Made by a program: the position numbers and the translations under genes. DNA of 64,000 nt, taken from Euonymus europaeus (Eukaryota; Streptophyta; Magnoliopsida; Celastrales; Celastraceae). The first letter of the stretch is position 1. Each line of letters opens with the position of its first letter. The DNA lies in NCBI GenBank assembly GCA_963580455.1, contig OY756968.1:22289996-22353995 (forward strand), read 5' to 3'. Below, piece after piece: positions 22,532 through 48,657 of this stretch. Under the pieces are notes generated by a model that saw only the letters and a program-made list of their open reading frames with translations, had not been told where the DNA came from and did not search any database.

Positions 22532-22908
22532 TGTAGAGTCCATACTCTAGTTGCATGCACATGTAAGCCACCAACCACCATGTCTAGAAGCAGCAGCCAG
22601 CTAACCACCAAGTCCACCCTTCACCAACTCACCATGCACCACCAGCAGCCCTTCACCAACCCACTGCCTACCTTGGTTGAAAATGCAGCCCATGTTTGGC
22701 CAAAGTTTGGCACATGGTTTGACTTAGTTGATATTTGTATCTCTATATAAAGATATGTGTGTGTGCATGTATTGTATGATTTACAAGAGAAGAGTGGTAG
22801 AGAGAGAAAGAAAGTGGTGTAGTTAGTTTTGAAGAAAATAAACTCAAAGCATTTTTCTCTCAGTTTTTGGTTTTCGTTGCTTGTCATATTGATCCGATAT
22901 CCTCAACA
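22532..22908 (+). repeat. Third copia LTR, 377 bp
   Basis: A copy of the 3' LTR lacking 13 bp near 22560 (between GCATGCA and CATGTAAG), followed by the copied ATATT at 22909-22913. It carries the 3' LTR versions of the four variable sites, which confirms descent from that LTR. Confidence 0.93.
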
Positions 22909-23287
22909 ATATTTATAGTAAAATCTACTGCAAATCCAAGCCATGTATTCAGCACCGCCTCCCAAAATGAATGATCACCCTTGGATGAAGTTACAACTTG
23001 GTTAACAGACTTTACTAATTATTTGCAACACCAATCAGAATCATATGCGTGGCCTCATGACAAGGTGATGATGTACGGGAAGCTCTGAAGATCATTGAAA
23101 ACTTCAATCTCATTCTCTAGTGTCTTCGAAACCAAAAGCTCAGCGGATTTGACGACAAACACAGGAGGGAAAGACGAGAGTCACACATTGAAGATGAAGA
23201 TTACTTGGGATGAGCCAAGAAAACTGAGCCGAAAGCACCTCTGCCGATGAGATCACCTCTCTTTCACTCACAGTCGTCAGACGCCAT
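22909..23287 (-). pseudogene. MAPKKK-like pseudogene, 5' half (copy B)
   Basis: Near-identical duplicate of 21064-21442, with the same ATG context, stops, Gly loop and helix-C block. It ends at the third LTR and has no 3' half beside it. Confidence 0.85.
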
Positions 23288-23469
23288 TGCGATGGAGCAG
23301 TACTTCGTATGTGGAAGATCTTAACAAAATAAGGAAAGTAAAAACATGTATATGTGACCCCCTATGGAATTTAACAGAAGCCAACCGAAATTTGAAACCC
23401 ATGAATTTAGAGTAAATCAACGGACATTTTCACCCCTTAACCAACGGACAAAAAAGACACCGTTACTTT

Positions 23470-23741
23470 TAAAATTTTGTATATTTTCTATTTTTTCATA
23501 ATTTATCAAAAAATAATTCAATCTCCAAATAGAATTATGGAAGCCACTTCCGTCCATTAGATTTAAAATTTTGTATTTTTCTATTTTTTTCATGATTTAT
23601 CAAAAAATACTTTAATCTTCAAATGGAATTATGGAAGCCACTTCCGGCCATTAGACCTAAAATTTTGTATATTTTGTATATTTCATGATTTATCAAAAAA
23701 TACTTTAATCTCCAAATGGAATTATGGAAGCCACTTTCGGC
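23470..23741 (+). repeat. 94-bp tandem repeat, copy B (about 3 units)
   Basis: Units start at 23470, 23564 and 23658 and end in the ATTATGGAAGCCACTT block, after which unique sequence begins. This copy keeps the original right edge of the array. Confidence 0.85.
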
Positions 23742-23906
23742 TCCTCAATCCTTAAATTTATATAGGATTTTATAAATAATACGATAAGAAGCGGAGAAGC
23801 ACTGAGAAAAAAAAAATCAAATTTATTTATGCTTTTAACGGGCATCTTGCTTAGCCTATTCGGGTTTTATAGGTAACTGTATTCAAATTATGATATATAT
23901 GAGATA

Positions 23907-23937
<31 letters not shown>

Positions 23938-25190
23938 CATAGATTCATGCACAGAATCTTCGATCATAAAAACCCAACAAATGATAAAAGAAACCCAAAA
24001 CGATCAGACCACAAAAACTTGGTTATCAATCGGTAATTCATCGAATACAAAAACGACGCACGATGACTATAGTTTGCAGCAAACCTTGAAGCCCGATGTT
24101 AACCCAGCTCATGTACTATCATGATTCGGTGTTATATCAAAGAGAACTGACTAGATTCCACAGCATACATATAACTACAATAACAAAAATTAACGGATGA
24201 TGAGAGATATTGAAAGATAAAGGAAAGGACACCAATGAATATCACAGTCACCTATACGTACCTCAAAGAAGCACCATGAAGACGAAAGTATCGACTCATA
24301 AGGGAGAGGCAAATTTTCCTGTGAAGCAGATAGTGAAGAAAGTGAGATGGATATATGGGTGTTGAGGCCATGCAGGATCAATGACATAAATAAGAAATGA
24401 AGAGGAAAGACCCAACATGTGTTGTGTTTGTCCTTATAACAATTTATAAATATCTAGTTCAAATTAAATTACAAACATATCCCTCAAAAAGCTCAAAATT
24501 ATGGCTGTAAAAAAAATTAAAAAAAATTGATCAAATTTAATTGATTGGTCGGTTTTTTGTTTAAAAAAATACACATTTTACACTAAAACCAATTGAAAAA
24601 CTAACCAAAAATCGACATAATTGACAGAGAGGACCGACTAAACGATTTGGTCAAAATATATCAAAAATTGACTAAAACCGAGGGTTGATATCCCTACTCA
24701 AAATCATTAAAAATAAAAAACACTCAATATAAATTTTTATATTATAAGAAACATGGCAAATAATATGTTATATATAAAACAATATATAACTAAATATGTG
24801 TATTTTAAACCTGTGATTCAATCTTCATCGGTAGTACTTTGAAAACTTTGAACCTTCAATTGACACAATTTAAGTCACGGTTCAAAAACTTAGAACATTT
24901 GTATAATTTTTTTTTTTAAATTCCGGCAAACATTTTTTTTCCTTTTTATTTGATTATTGATTAATATCATATAATATGTGGGGCAGAGAAGTAGTTTCGA
25001 TAATCGAGTTAGGTTTACGCGAGAGCCCCCGGGTGTATGGGCTTCCCCCTTTCACGTGCGAGGCAAGGTTTAAGTGTTTTAACAAATCTCTCCGTCTCTC
25101 TTCGTTAAGCATAGCAAGTCTCGCTGTCTCGGGCATCAGCAGGCACTGTGCACAACGCGGGAACGAATTCCTTCTTCCGAACGAGAAACA
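23742..25190. other. AT-rich spacer and VPS2 promoter
   Basis: Contains a TA microsatellite near 23910-23938 and AT-rich unique DNA. The 200 bp or so before 25191 are richer in GC and pyrimidines and probably hold the promoter and 5' UTR of the VPS2 gene. No other gene is seen. Confidence 0.45.
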
Positions 25191-28100
25191 ATGAACATCT
25201 TTTCCAGGAAACCCAACCCTAAAGGTTAGTTATCTTATCTGCTTGTTCAGATTTTTTGTGTGTTGCGATCAAAATTTGATTCTTGTGTTTGCATTGGTTG
25301 CTTGAGTGCTGGAATTGTGGGTATTAGATAAATTGTGGGTTTTCTGATTCAAGTCTTTTAACTTGGAATTGCAGAGGCTCTTCGGGAGAGCAAGAGAGAG
25401 ATGGCTAACGCTACCAGAGGTGGGTAGGATGTATTTCTTTTTAATTTAGTGTTTAGCAACTAAATTGAAGGAAAGAAAACTGCTATATGTGGTTTCTTTT
25501 TAATTTAGTGTTTAGCAACTAAATTGAAGGAAAGAAAACTGATATATGTGGTCGAGATCATCAATTCATCATTTTTTGTTGATGATTCAAAGTTTTAACT
25601 CCAGAGCACTAATCAGATTTAATTTTGGTTTTGTTAATAAATTAATTCTCTCTGATTTCTTTTCCCTTGTGGACGGAAAATTTGGTTTTAGTTTCCATTC
25701 TTAGGGTGCCGATATCGGAGATATAATATAGAAGAGGCTGGTTGTCTGAAAAAATTAATTTCCCTTTTCCATCAATAAAACTGTTAGCTGGATAAGATAG
25801 GTTAATGTGTAGTAAACCAATTTAATGGAATGATACATTTATATTAGACCATATAGTATTGAGATATATCTACTTAGGTTGACTAGGTGAGTGGTGTTTG
25901 AAAGCTGAATGTCAAAGGAGGAAACAATGCAGAATCTAGCTGTTATAAACAATTAGCTGGACTCAGATAATGCTTGCTCTGATATAATCCGTTTTCTGGT
26001 GTACAGTTTGTGGACTAATCTTTGAGGAATATAGCCATATAGGCCACAACAGATTTCTCAATATGTCGAAGACAATGAGTAATAGGGGCAAACTGCAACT
26101 TAACTGTCTGTTTCTTCTGTCATCATTGATTATATGTATGACATTGAGCCTGTCTACTATGTCACATTCTTAGAGGCCAGCACGAACTTGGTCTTTGATG
26201 CTTGATATGATACAGGTAGTCAATGATATTTTGTCTCCTAAATTCTTGTAATTTCTGGCATCTTTATAGATACATAGAACTAGGTTAAATATAAAAGGAG
26301 AAAAATAGAGAGAGAGAGAGAGAAGATATAAAAGGAAGCTAAATCTCTTAAACATGTGTGGAGTGCATGGAGGGCTATAGGGTGTTTGTGCTGATATTAT
26401 CTTGATGTTATTCTTTCTTGAGTTTTTAGACTTTGGGTGGAATGAGGTATGCACATACATGTACATGTGCATATGCATATCTCGTATTTACCGTTGGCTG
26501 GATTTTCACATAATTCAGGTATAGAGAAGGAAATTGGGACACTGCAATCGGAGGTATTTGATGGGTTTTTTGCTTCGTTCTGTTTTATTTATTATTTTAT
26601 TTGGGGTCATATCTAACACAATTTATGGTATCTCAGGAAAAGAAACTCGTGGCAGAGATAAAGAAAACTGCTAAGACAGGAAATGAGGTTTGTTCATTTG
26701 ACCAAATGAGTTACTGTATCCCAAAGTGTCTTGAGAAATTTTTTACTTTCTTTTATTCACTTTTCTGCTCCTATTGCAGGCAGCAACTAAAATTTTAGCC
26801 CGGCAACTAATCAGGCTTAGGCAACAGATTGCTAACTTACAAGGTAGTCGGGCTCAAATGAGAGGTGTAGCCACTCATACACAGGTGTTTTCTGTGTGAC
26901 TTTCTTCATTAGTGCCCTTTCTTTCTCCAGTAGTGATGTCCTATTGACAATGGTTCTTCTCTTCTGAAGGCGATGCATGCTCAGTCCTCAATTGCTGTTG
27001 GTATGAAAGGTGCTAGTAAAGCAATGTCCGCTATGAATAAGGTAATCCATGACTACAAATCTATCCTGAAGTGTCTTTGTCTTGACTTGACATGGTGAGG
27101 AACAGACTGAATTCTGTTGATTACATATTTGAATGATAGGATAAGTAAAGTATGAAAATGAACGTGATTAGCGCCTTTTTTTTTAAATCATGATCCTGTC
27201 TCTTTTGATGACCAAGTCATGTATGTTGAATCTGCAGCACATGGCCCCTGCAAAGCAAGCCAAGGTTATAAGGGAATTTCAGAAACAGTCAGCACAGATG
27301 GATATGACTGTAAGATTATGCTTATGTTTGAAATAATTTATGTAGAATCGAATTCTTGTCAGCTTCTTGATTGCTTGTTTGAGCTGTTGATGAGCTTATG
27401 AGTCTAAATTCATTCCTGCAGACTGAGATGATGTCAGAAGCCATAGACGATGCTTTGGATAATGAGGAGGCTGAAGATGAGACCGAAGAGCTGACAAATC
27501 AGGTAGACACCTTTACTTAGCTTTTTCCTGGAATCCGTTTGCTTGAAAACTTTAAGTCAGCGACTTACGTAGTTGTTTTATGTAGGTTTATCTTTAAAAG
27601 TAAAGTTAGGGTGATGTACTGTCAAGCAAGTTAATAAAGTTTTTCATCCTACCTGTCAGCATTGTTGTTTTAGATCAAACAAATTAAGCTCAAAATATTA
27701 TCATAAGCAACTATATGATTTTGAGGTGATAGAACTGGAAAGCTTAAAGGGGATAATAGTTAGATGATCTCAAAGAGTCAAGCTAGAATAGATGGCTAAC
27801 CAGGCATTAAATTCTGGAATAATAACTGATGTCACGTTTTCCATTGTGATTCTCTTGGCAGGTTCTGGATGAAATTGGGGTCGACGTGGCTTCACAGGTT
27901 GGTAGTGTGGGAGTGCATTCTCAAACTCTGGCACTTTCTTTATGCTTATGCTGACTTGATTTTTATTTTTACAGTTGTCTTCTGCTCCAAAAGGCAGAGT
28001 TCCAGGAAAGACTACAGAGGATGTTAGCAGGTACTTTTCTAGGTCTTATACCTTCTCCTTTTAGGTAATAATGTCTAGTATCTTGTCTATGTCTGTCAGC

Positions 28101-28379
28101 GCTCCACATGTTAAGTCTATTTGGTAAGAAAGGAATTATTTTTGGCTAACATTTTTGTATGGTTCTCGTTCTTATAATTTTCTTTGTAATTAGTATTCCT
28201 TTATGAACTTTTGGACTGCATACAGGAAATGTGCTTGACGGGGTTTTACTCGCCTATAGTTACAAATGTAAATCAAAATTTTTTTATTCCTATATTTCTT
28301 GTTTACTCTCGGATTATTACCTTGCAGCTCGAGCATGAATGATCTCGAAAAGAGATTGGCAGCTCTGAGAAATCCATGA
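25191..28379 (+). CDS. VPS2.2: ESCRT-III subunit VPS2 (VPS2.2/VPS2.3-like, CHMP2 family)
   Basis: Eleven coding exons: 25191-25224, 25375-25419, 26519-26553, 26637-26687, 26780-26884, 26970-27041, 27238-27309, 27422-27502, 27862-27897, 27975-28030, 28328-28379. They sum to 639 nt and 212 residues. The product starts MNIFSRKPNPKEALRESKRE and has the basic Snf7-type helices (KKLVAEIKKTAKTGNE, RQLIRLRQQIANLQGSRAQM). An acidic C-terminal region (EEAEDETEELTNQVLDEIG) follows, and a terminal helix DLEKRLAALRNP matches the MIM1 motif that binds the VPS4/SKD1 ATPase. VPS2 caps ESCRT-III filaments on endosomes for inward vesicle budding and cargo sorting. The protein resembles the plant-specific VPS2.2/2.3 branch more than VPS2.1. 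The exact paralogue assignment is less sure than the family. Confidence 0.95.
25434..25551 (+). repeat. 59-bp tandem duplication in VPS2 intron 2
   Basis: Two nearly identical 59-bp units (25434-25492, 25493-25551) starting TTTCTTTTTAATTTAGTG. They lie wholly inside an intron and have no coding effect. Confidence 0.9.
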
Positions 28380-29785
28380 GGCGCGAGCTAAAATTCAAGT
28401 TTGTTTCAGGAGTAGATATTTGAAGCTCCTCCGTATAATAGTCTAATTGTTTGGAATGTTGTAGATATTTCCTTCATTGTCAAAAACGTATCCACGGTAT
28501 TTAGGCATGCAACTCTAATTCATTTGTTAGAGTATTTTGTTGTCTTCTTCTCTGGTGTTTGTGCATAATGCCACCCCAGTACAAGAATGAAGTGAGAGGG
28601 AATTCATATGGCCCTTATTTCTGGAAACCCATGAGTATGCAGAAATGAATGGATTGAACCCTCGAATCAAAATTTTACTTCAGGGTCAGGATGGTTGTTA
28701 CTTCATATCGGTTCTATAGAAAATTTTGAAGATGTTTATGAAGAAAAATGTTAAATATCCCTAAATGTTAGTATTATAATAGCCCAATGTGAGTGAGTGA
28801 TGAGATAGAATTTTGAATTTGAACATGTCAAAACTTGTGGCCACATAAAATTAGATATGTCAGGACTGGACTATAAATTATTAGGTGTACCAAGCATAAC
28901 CGGTTTATGAAACTGTTTCATCCATTACTATTAGACACAAATGGGAAAAAGTTAACTTTTGATCATTGATTTTTTTTTTTTTTTCATTTTTCATTTTCTA
29001 TCACTTCCACTACGAGAAAGTAATTTAAAGTTTCAATTTGTACCTAACTCAAAAAAATGCTGAGGATTCTAGTGGGTAATCATGTCCCATGCCCCATACA
29101 AAATCAAATGCCTTTCATTCCAACATTCATGATAACTAAATAAAAAAGCACTGAACATTCGCATGTTAGTTGGTACCTCATTGTATCATTGCATACAAGT
29201 GCTCATTCCGATCAAAAGTTATCTTAATTTCCTGGGATTCCTAGTGTCATCATAAGTGATGATGCAATTGTAGAGGACACAAATAATTGAGCCTCAAAGC
29301 ACAATTATGAGACAAAAATTCCATCTGGACTTCCACACCTCTAAAAGAAGATGATTTAGCGGACGGATCATCAGCCATATCAGGATAATTCAGTCCCACC
29401 AACCAGATTCAATCAGATTACAAGCCATTCTACAACAGTTGCTGGTATCAAATACAAAGGCTGCAGACGAATCAAACATTTGTTCACCAATATTAACACA
29501 AGCAAAACACAATTTAGAAGACAACTAACTTCTCAAATTATTAATGAAAATTCCCCTACTTTTTTCTTTTCTTAGTTGTTCCGATGCACCAAAAGATGTT
29601 ACAATGAACATAAACTTCTAATAAGGTTGGGAGAAACATTGCAAGATAATTGAAATGTTCTGTGAGAGTCATTAGGTTTTAATTCAACATACAAGAGTGA
29701 TGAGCTTATGAACTCCCAGTATTTTCACCGAGTGTATTTCAGTTTAACGCATTAGGAATAGTTTTTTACTAACAACCAATTCCAA
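28380..29785. other. Spacer between convergent VPS2 and CK1-like genes
   Basis: Holds the 3' UTRs of both genes, which end toward each other, and AT-rich DNA. No additional gene is supported. Confidence 0.5.
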
Positions 29786-35367
<5,582 letters not shown>

Positions 35368-38300
35368 CTTCAAATTCTTATCAACGAGCTCAATTCAACA
35401 CTAGATATATAACACCCAGATTAATGCCCAATTCACCCTTATTTTGCTAGTAATCCCAAACCCCACCACCGAATCCACAATTACCTCCTTCCCCCAAAAC
35501 AGGAAATCCTTATAACAGATTTCCCAAATTAACACGCCCTCCGGATGAAAAAAAATTCCTTCCTTTTTCCGGTAATCCACCGAATCCCACCAAAAAAATT
35601 AAGACGTTTCAATCATCATTTTGAAGGAAAAGAAAGAACCTTCGCCTTCAACACGCAGAAAGTCTAATCGTGAAGCAAAAAGACTACGCCGAACAAATGT
35701 TTACACAAGAGCCCAAAAATCAACCCAATCTCAACTACATCCTTTTTGTTCTAGCCTCCAAAACTCCAATCGCAGACCAAGAATCCGAACCCCGAATTGG
35801 ATGAAAATCCGGCAGCATTGACCATTACAACAAAATGCAAAACAAAAAAACCAAATCTACTACACTAAATGAAATGCCGATTGTGGATCCAAAACTCGCC
35901 CTTCAAATTACATAACCAAAAAAAGGAAAGAAAAACAGAGATATGTATGCCGACGATGAGGGAGGGAGAGAAGCGAAGGAAGGAAAAGGAAAAAACAAGG
36001 TTGGAAAATCGGTGGTTATTTTTAGATTTAAATAAGGGTAGTGATAAATAAATAGCCTTACGAGTACATGGTATAGTATATATATATAAACAATTTTCAT
36101 GCTGTAAGATAAATCTTAATTTTTAAATCTTAAGAAAATTAATTTATTAAACTTTAACAGACTAATAATTAATTAAAATAAAATTATAAAATCACATAAA
36201 TACTCTACATATTCATTAAAGAAATAGAATAATTAATTAGAATAAAAAATTAATATAATAATTAGATATGGACTATCGTGAGTTCTCAAAATATGGATTA
36301 TATATAATTTTTTTTAAATAATAGTAAACATAAAACTAAGAGATGAGGGGCTGGCGATGAAACAAGTTGTTTTTGTACTGAAGTAACTTTCAGAGTTATA
36401 ATGTTTTGTAATTCGCCCCTGTTTGGTAGAGCGTAAGAGAGATAATTCATCCATTTTCTAAGCTTATAAACTTGTACGCTCTATCAATTTATGTTTCAAT
36501 ACTCATGCAATACGAGCATGTATTAATACCTCTAGTAGTATTTTAAACACTCATATAATAGTAATTTGTCAGGTAATACGTTATCATAACTTCAAATATA
36601 CCAAACATCAACAGCTTATTTGATAACTTATATATTAGCTATTAGTTTTACAACTTAACGTTATTATAACTTCAGCTCTATCAAACACAATAAGAGTCGA
36701 TCATGTTTTTTATTGAATAGATAATTCGATCATGTTGAATTTTATTTTTATTTCAAATAAAATATATATTACATATTTATGTTTTTTTTGAAAAAAATAA
36801 AACTCTAAAAAGCTTTTTAGCCCACTGTAATTTACGGTAGGCCCCGGGAAGCCCACTTTTTGGCTGTCCTTCCATAGAATAGAGAAAAGAGGAAGTCGAA
36901 AATAATCGGTCAACTAACAAAAGCTAAATGTAGAAAAATTGTAGACCCCTTCCCTTTGGGAACTTGTCCTTTGTGGTGAGTGGAGGGCACAATTAATCGA
37001 GCTTGATCCGGTTCAAGTTCATTATACTTTTGGGTCATTAATTAATAGAATGGGTTTTTTCTTACAATTGTAGTGATTAGAATGTGTCCTTAAGAAATCC
37101 TATAGTCAATAAGAATGAAGAAAATGAGTTCGTGCACAATTTTTAATTACATATAAAGTTGTGTCAAAAATAAATATTATCAATATATTTTCTTAACATG
37201 TACCTTTGGACATTTATTAAGATTTTTTTCCTGACGTAATTTTCAATATACTGAGCTCATTTTCTTCACTCTCATTGATCACACAACTTCTTAGCATGTG
37301 TATTTGGATATATGTTAAATGATCATTTTTAACACTCACTTCGTCTCATAAAGATAATTTTTTTTTTCAAACAGATTAAGAAAGTCTAATTAATACAGTG
37401 AGAAAATTAAGTTTTAGTTGTATATTTTCTAATATACTCTTAATTAATATATCTTTTTTGTAGCTCAAATAGTCATAGAAGATGAGAAGATTTGTAAGAT
37501 AACAAAACACATTTAATGGAGATTTTTTCGGAATTTAATTGATTAACTACATTCTAAAAAGTGAAACTAGACTATAATTTGGGATAGATAAATATAGAAA
37601 GTATAACTATTTTTACAAGAGGGAGGGAGTTAGATATTGACATTTTTTTTTCCCATCTCGCATTGGATACATGAACATTTATTCCATTTCCAAAAAAATT
37701 GGAAACCTAAAAATAATAAAATTTAAAAAGAAAAAAAGAAGAAGGAAGTTGGAAAATTAAGGAGATTGTCCAAGTAGGGTAGAAGAAGAGCACGTGATCC
37801 TTTACCGGTTACCAAATTATCAAAAAGGACATTGATTGAGTTGGATGAACTAATCAAGGAGAATTATTGAGATTGTTAGACCAACACGACGTCGTACTAT
37901 AGAAATTTTCCTTATGTGGCTAAGTCTCTTCAAGCTACTGAGTCGACTCGATTGTCTTGCTTTACTATTTCTCTTTTCTCCATCTTAATTGCTTTCAAAC
38001 TCATATACTTATCGATATTCTTGATCTCAACATGACATTGGAGAAGTGATCTGATCCTTGATTTTCTTCTTTCTCATGGTTTCCATTGAGCCCTCAACGG
38101 TCCCTGCCGACATCAACAGTCCTACCAAGTTCGTTTCTCATGCTGGCATGTTCGTTTCGCTCATCGACAGTCAAAACATTTCATTTCCTTTCTCGGCCTA
38201 AGAAAACAATACTGAAGTGTTTATGTAGGCTTCTTTTCATTCCCTAATAACAAGTAAACTGCTCTTATCCAGTCCTTCACTCCAGAGACCAAATACGAAG

Positions 38301-38739
38301 TCGTTTAAAAGAAACGAATTTCACAAGATTGGAAAAACAAACACAACAGATTAAACAAAATGTTTCGCTATGCTTATCCCAAATAACATTTTGTACATAC
38401 AGTATAAGTAAGCATTGCTTTGTACATTTGCTAACGAAAATGATTAAAAAATTACAAGCCAATGTAACTGGAATACTATTTACTTTCTGGGTTTTGTATT
38501 TCTCCCCTTCATCTCAAATAGAACTGAAAAGGAGGAAGAAAAAAATTAGAGAAATCTGAGCGTAGCTGGGCGGGAGCTAAATTGTGCTTTATAACCCAGC
38601 AACCGTTCCACAAGGTTCAGAGCTCGAGTTTCCACCAACCCAACCTTAATTCAACCAACGAACCAAAATATGGAAGGCGGCGTCAAGAACTATATATAAC
38701 CACTCGTAATGTCATAATATGGTCAGCCAATGAGCAAAG
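35368..38739. other. Promoter of CK1-like gene and 3' side of NDR gene
   Basis: The first 600 bp or so hold the 5' UTR and promoter of the CK1-like gene, and the last few hundred the NDR 3' UTR. The rest (36.1-37.9 kb) is very AT-rich, with no open frame of note and no recognisable transposon ends. Confidence 0.45.
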
Positions 38740-45608
<6,869 letters not shown>

Positions 45609-48231
45609 CTCTCTGCTTGCTCTGACCTTAACTACTCCTACCACCAAACAACATTACCTCAACAATCCAAAACCTGCAAATAAAACGCAAGAAATTCAAT
45701 CAGTTCTTCCAACTCCAGAAGAATAATAAAAATGGATAAAAACAAGTCAACATAACCTGACGGAAAACCGCATTCTCAAACACAGTAAATTCAAATCTGA
45801 TATCAAATCCACGTCCATTTTTTTCAAAATTCATCCATTAAAAATATAAGAACAAAGAGAAGACAGTAGATCGTCAACATTACCTTCACGATCCGAATGA
45901 GAACCACAAAAATTTTTAAAAAAAATGAACAAAACCATAGAAACTAAGAAAAACAAGAGAAACAATTGAGAGGAAAAGAATCAATATCAAGGCAGAGAAA
46001 TCGGATTACCGCGAAAATTGTGTCAAGCATACAGAAACAAAAAATAAAATAAAATAAGAAGGGAGGACGATAGAGGAAACAAAAAGATTACAATTAATAC
46101 CCAAACGACGACACAATACGGTGCGTATATGAAATAAAAATACGATTATTGAAAGCAAATTTAGATGTCTCCAACCTCTGTGATATCTTCGTTGGGTTAT
46201 ATTGGTTGTCCATGCTGCCTCCATGGCAGTAATATTCCTTCTAATTTAATTCCTGTATATATAATTTTTAATTCAACTATAGTCAAAAATTTAGATCAAA
46301 TTAAATGTCACCTTATTTTTATCTAATTATAAAAAAATTAATTAATATCACGTTATTCTCTCCTCACATTATTTTATTTTTTACTTTATTTCTTCTGTCT
46401 GAAGATTTGACATCGTATATCGTATGAGTCTTATATATGAGAGTTTCATATTATAAAATTCGAAATCCAAAATTAACCTACTATAATATAAAAAAGGCAT
46501 CGATTATCGTTAAATAAATCATCTCCTTTGACAATCATATAAGATTTTAATGTTAGTTATTTCAAAATAATTCACTTTTTAAAATAAATAAACGGTTTAG
46601 GATGGAGAATATAATTTTTTTTGACAATTTAGACAAATATGCATGAATTTATAATGGATATTCATAAAAAATAATGAATTTGGTGGAGTCTAATTTTACC
46701 TTAACACATTATAAGAACTAAGTTTTCTTTTTTATAAAAAATAATATCTGATTTAAGTATAAATTTTATAATCCGTGATTCAATGAATAATAATACATAG
46801 GTAACAATTGAGTGCACGAATATGTTTGGTGTCAATAAGTTTTACCAAAAGTTTAATAATTAATATTGGATTCTCTTTAATTAATTTCCATTAACTTTTT
46901 TCATTACTTATCTTGAAGATATATTTTCACTCCTAGTAAAAAAATGTGTGTAAAACGAAAATGGAAGATTTATATGCTTAATTACTGTACTATATGTATG
47001 CCACCATGTAGGTTTGGCTAATTCATAGTGCTCACATGATCGCCGTTGTCATGACCGTTAAGTATTGATAAAATGTTTAGGGTTTAAATTTTGTTGGCTT
47101 AAGTTATGTAACACTCTATTCATGTGAGCAAGTGTCATAAGTCTTTGCAATGTAAATTTAGATAATGCTGGGTGAGCTAGCTAGTGGTGAAGTGACTCAG
47201 TGCTCTAAATCTCATATTATTCTGAGGAAGATTTAATGTGCAAAACATAATAGACCAAGTTTCATACCATTTCACAACCAATTTTAAGTTGCACCAGAGA
47301 GGTTGTGAGTCCCGATGTGACTGACCCAAAGCGAATATAAAGTGTAACATGAACAAAAAGACGAACTCTTACCAGTCATTTTATTAACTCTCTTTCTATA
47401 ATTGTGTCACAATGCAAGTCATTTTATGACAAAATAAAATTTGTGTAGCGGAATCTCTGTTCTTTTTGATAAATTACGAGATTACTTTGTTACTTTTTAG
47501 AAGAAAAAAACCAAAATTTATCTGTTGTGTAAATGTAATGAGTTGGCCACAACTAAGCCACAAGATATCTAATATCATTAATACTTGTATTTTACATCGG
47601 TTAGCTGTAAGTCACTATATGATTTATTCTCTATAGATATTGTCAATTTTTTTCCCTTTTTATTGACATGGCTCTCTCTTTCTCTCTCTATATTTCTTAG
47701 GACTATTGGGGAATGCAAACCCAGACGGGTAAAGCATGGGTTTCTTGCAACGATGGCATTTTATGAGGCCGAAGTGAGCCTTTTTTTAGTAGAGCTACTA
47801 ACACACAAAGAAATAGCTTGTAAAAGTGAAAAAGAATTTATTTCTTGTCTCACCTGATTTTACTTCACAACTACCTAATACCTTCTAATTTAAGACTGAA
47901 AAGTAGGTATTTCAGTTTATAGTTATATAACCAGTGATATAACGAGAGGCACTAGTAAGTAGGAATAAGTTTTTGCTTTAGATGGGCAGTTGAGTGGAAG
48001 TTGGAGAAGTATACCCATCAAACTGTAGCTGCAACTAATTTTTAGGCAAGAAAAAAAGAGCTGTCTTCACTCACTGACTGAACCTGTTTTCTACTGTTGC
48101 TTGCACTAGAAGCTGAGCTCGACACTTCTATTTTCTTCTCTGTTGCTTCTGGATTTCCCACAACTTTATGGAGTGGCACACACTTCATAGTTCAGAACAA
48201 ACTCAGGACCGTGCGACAACGGCAGCAATGA
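45609..48231. other. NDR promoter and spacer
   Basis: A non-coding exon with an intron is likely just upstream of the NDR start: a ...TTTGCAG acceptor reads on the minus strand near 45676. Beyond about 46.2 kb the DNA is AT-rich and no gene can be supported. Confidence 0.45.
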
Positions 48232-48397
48232 ATCTATCTTACTACCACATGATGGAAGAGAAAAGGATAATTTTCTGAATCTGTAAATGACTTCAAAATT
48301 TAATGGAAGATAAACTATCTTACTACCACATGAGGGAAGAGAAAAGGATAATTTTCTGAATCTGTAAATGACTTCAAAATTTAATGGAAGATAAACT
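48232..48397. repeat. 83-bp tandem duplication downstream of ABCI gene
   Basis: Two 83-bp units (48232-48314, 48315-48397) starting CTATCTTACTACCACATGA differ at about one position (ATGATGG/ATGAGGG). They lie about 600 bp beyond the stop codon of the ABC gene, outside coding DNA. The near identity shows a recent duplication. Confidence 0.9.
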
Positions 48398-48543
48398 GTC
48401 CAGCATCGACGAAAGCAAAGAAATTGCTCAAAAATCAAAATACGGAACAGAGTATTGAAAGCCCTGCACAAATCAATAAACAGTGCACTTGACCAGTACA
48501 GAAATGCACAGGCTTCCATTGTGGTAGTTTCTTCATTTACTCT

Positions 48544-48657
48544 CCGTTTGTTTCAGAGTATAAACTAGCTTATACTCTGTCCCCATACTCTCAGACAGTC
48601 TCAGCTTTTACGTTTTACGATAGCTTATACTCTATCAACATACTCTGATCCAAACGG
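48544..48657. mobile_element. Small inverted-repeat element, about 114 bp
   Basis: The left end CCGTTTGTTTCAGAGTAT pairs with the right end ATACTCTGATCCAAACGG read on the other strand (16 of 18 match). AGCTTATACTCT occurs twice inside. A target duplication is not clear. The size and ends fit a MITE. Confidence 0.5.

Larger units (their letters stand above)
21852..23689 (+). repeat. Tandem duplication, second copy of 19994-21849
   Basis: This segment repeats 19994-21849 almost base for base: the copia RNase H end, 3' LTR, pseudogene 5' half and 94-bp array. Differences seen are a 13-bp deletion in the LTR, a 10-bp length change in a TATATTTTG run, and a few substitutions (for example GACGGGAG/GACGAGAG). 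The junction TTCATGAT/GTATGC shows about 2 bp of shared sequence. It arose after the copia insertion, because the duplicated unit contains both the element and its target. Confidence 0.93.

Noticed and set aside
45609..45647. Upstream ATG adding 13 residues to the NDR kinase
   Set aside because: Plant NDR proteins start M(D/E)xARSWFQKF; the added residues do not look conserved.
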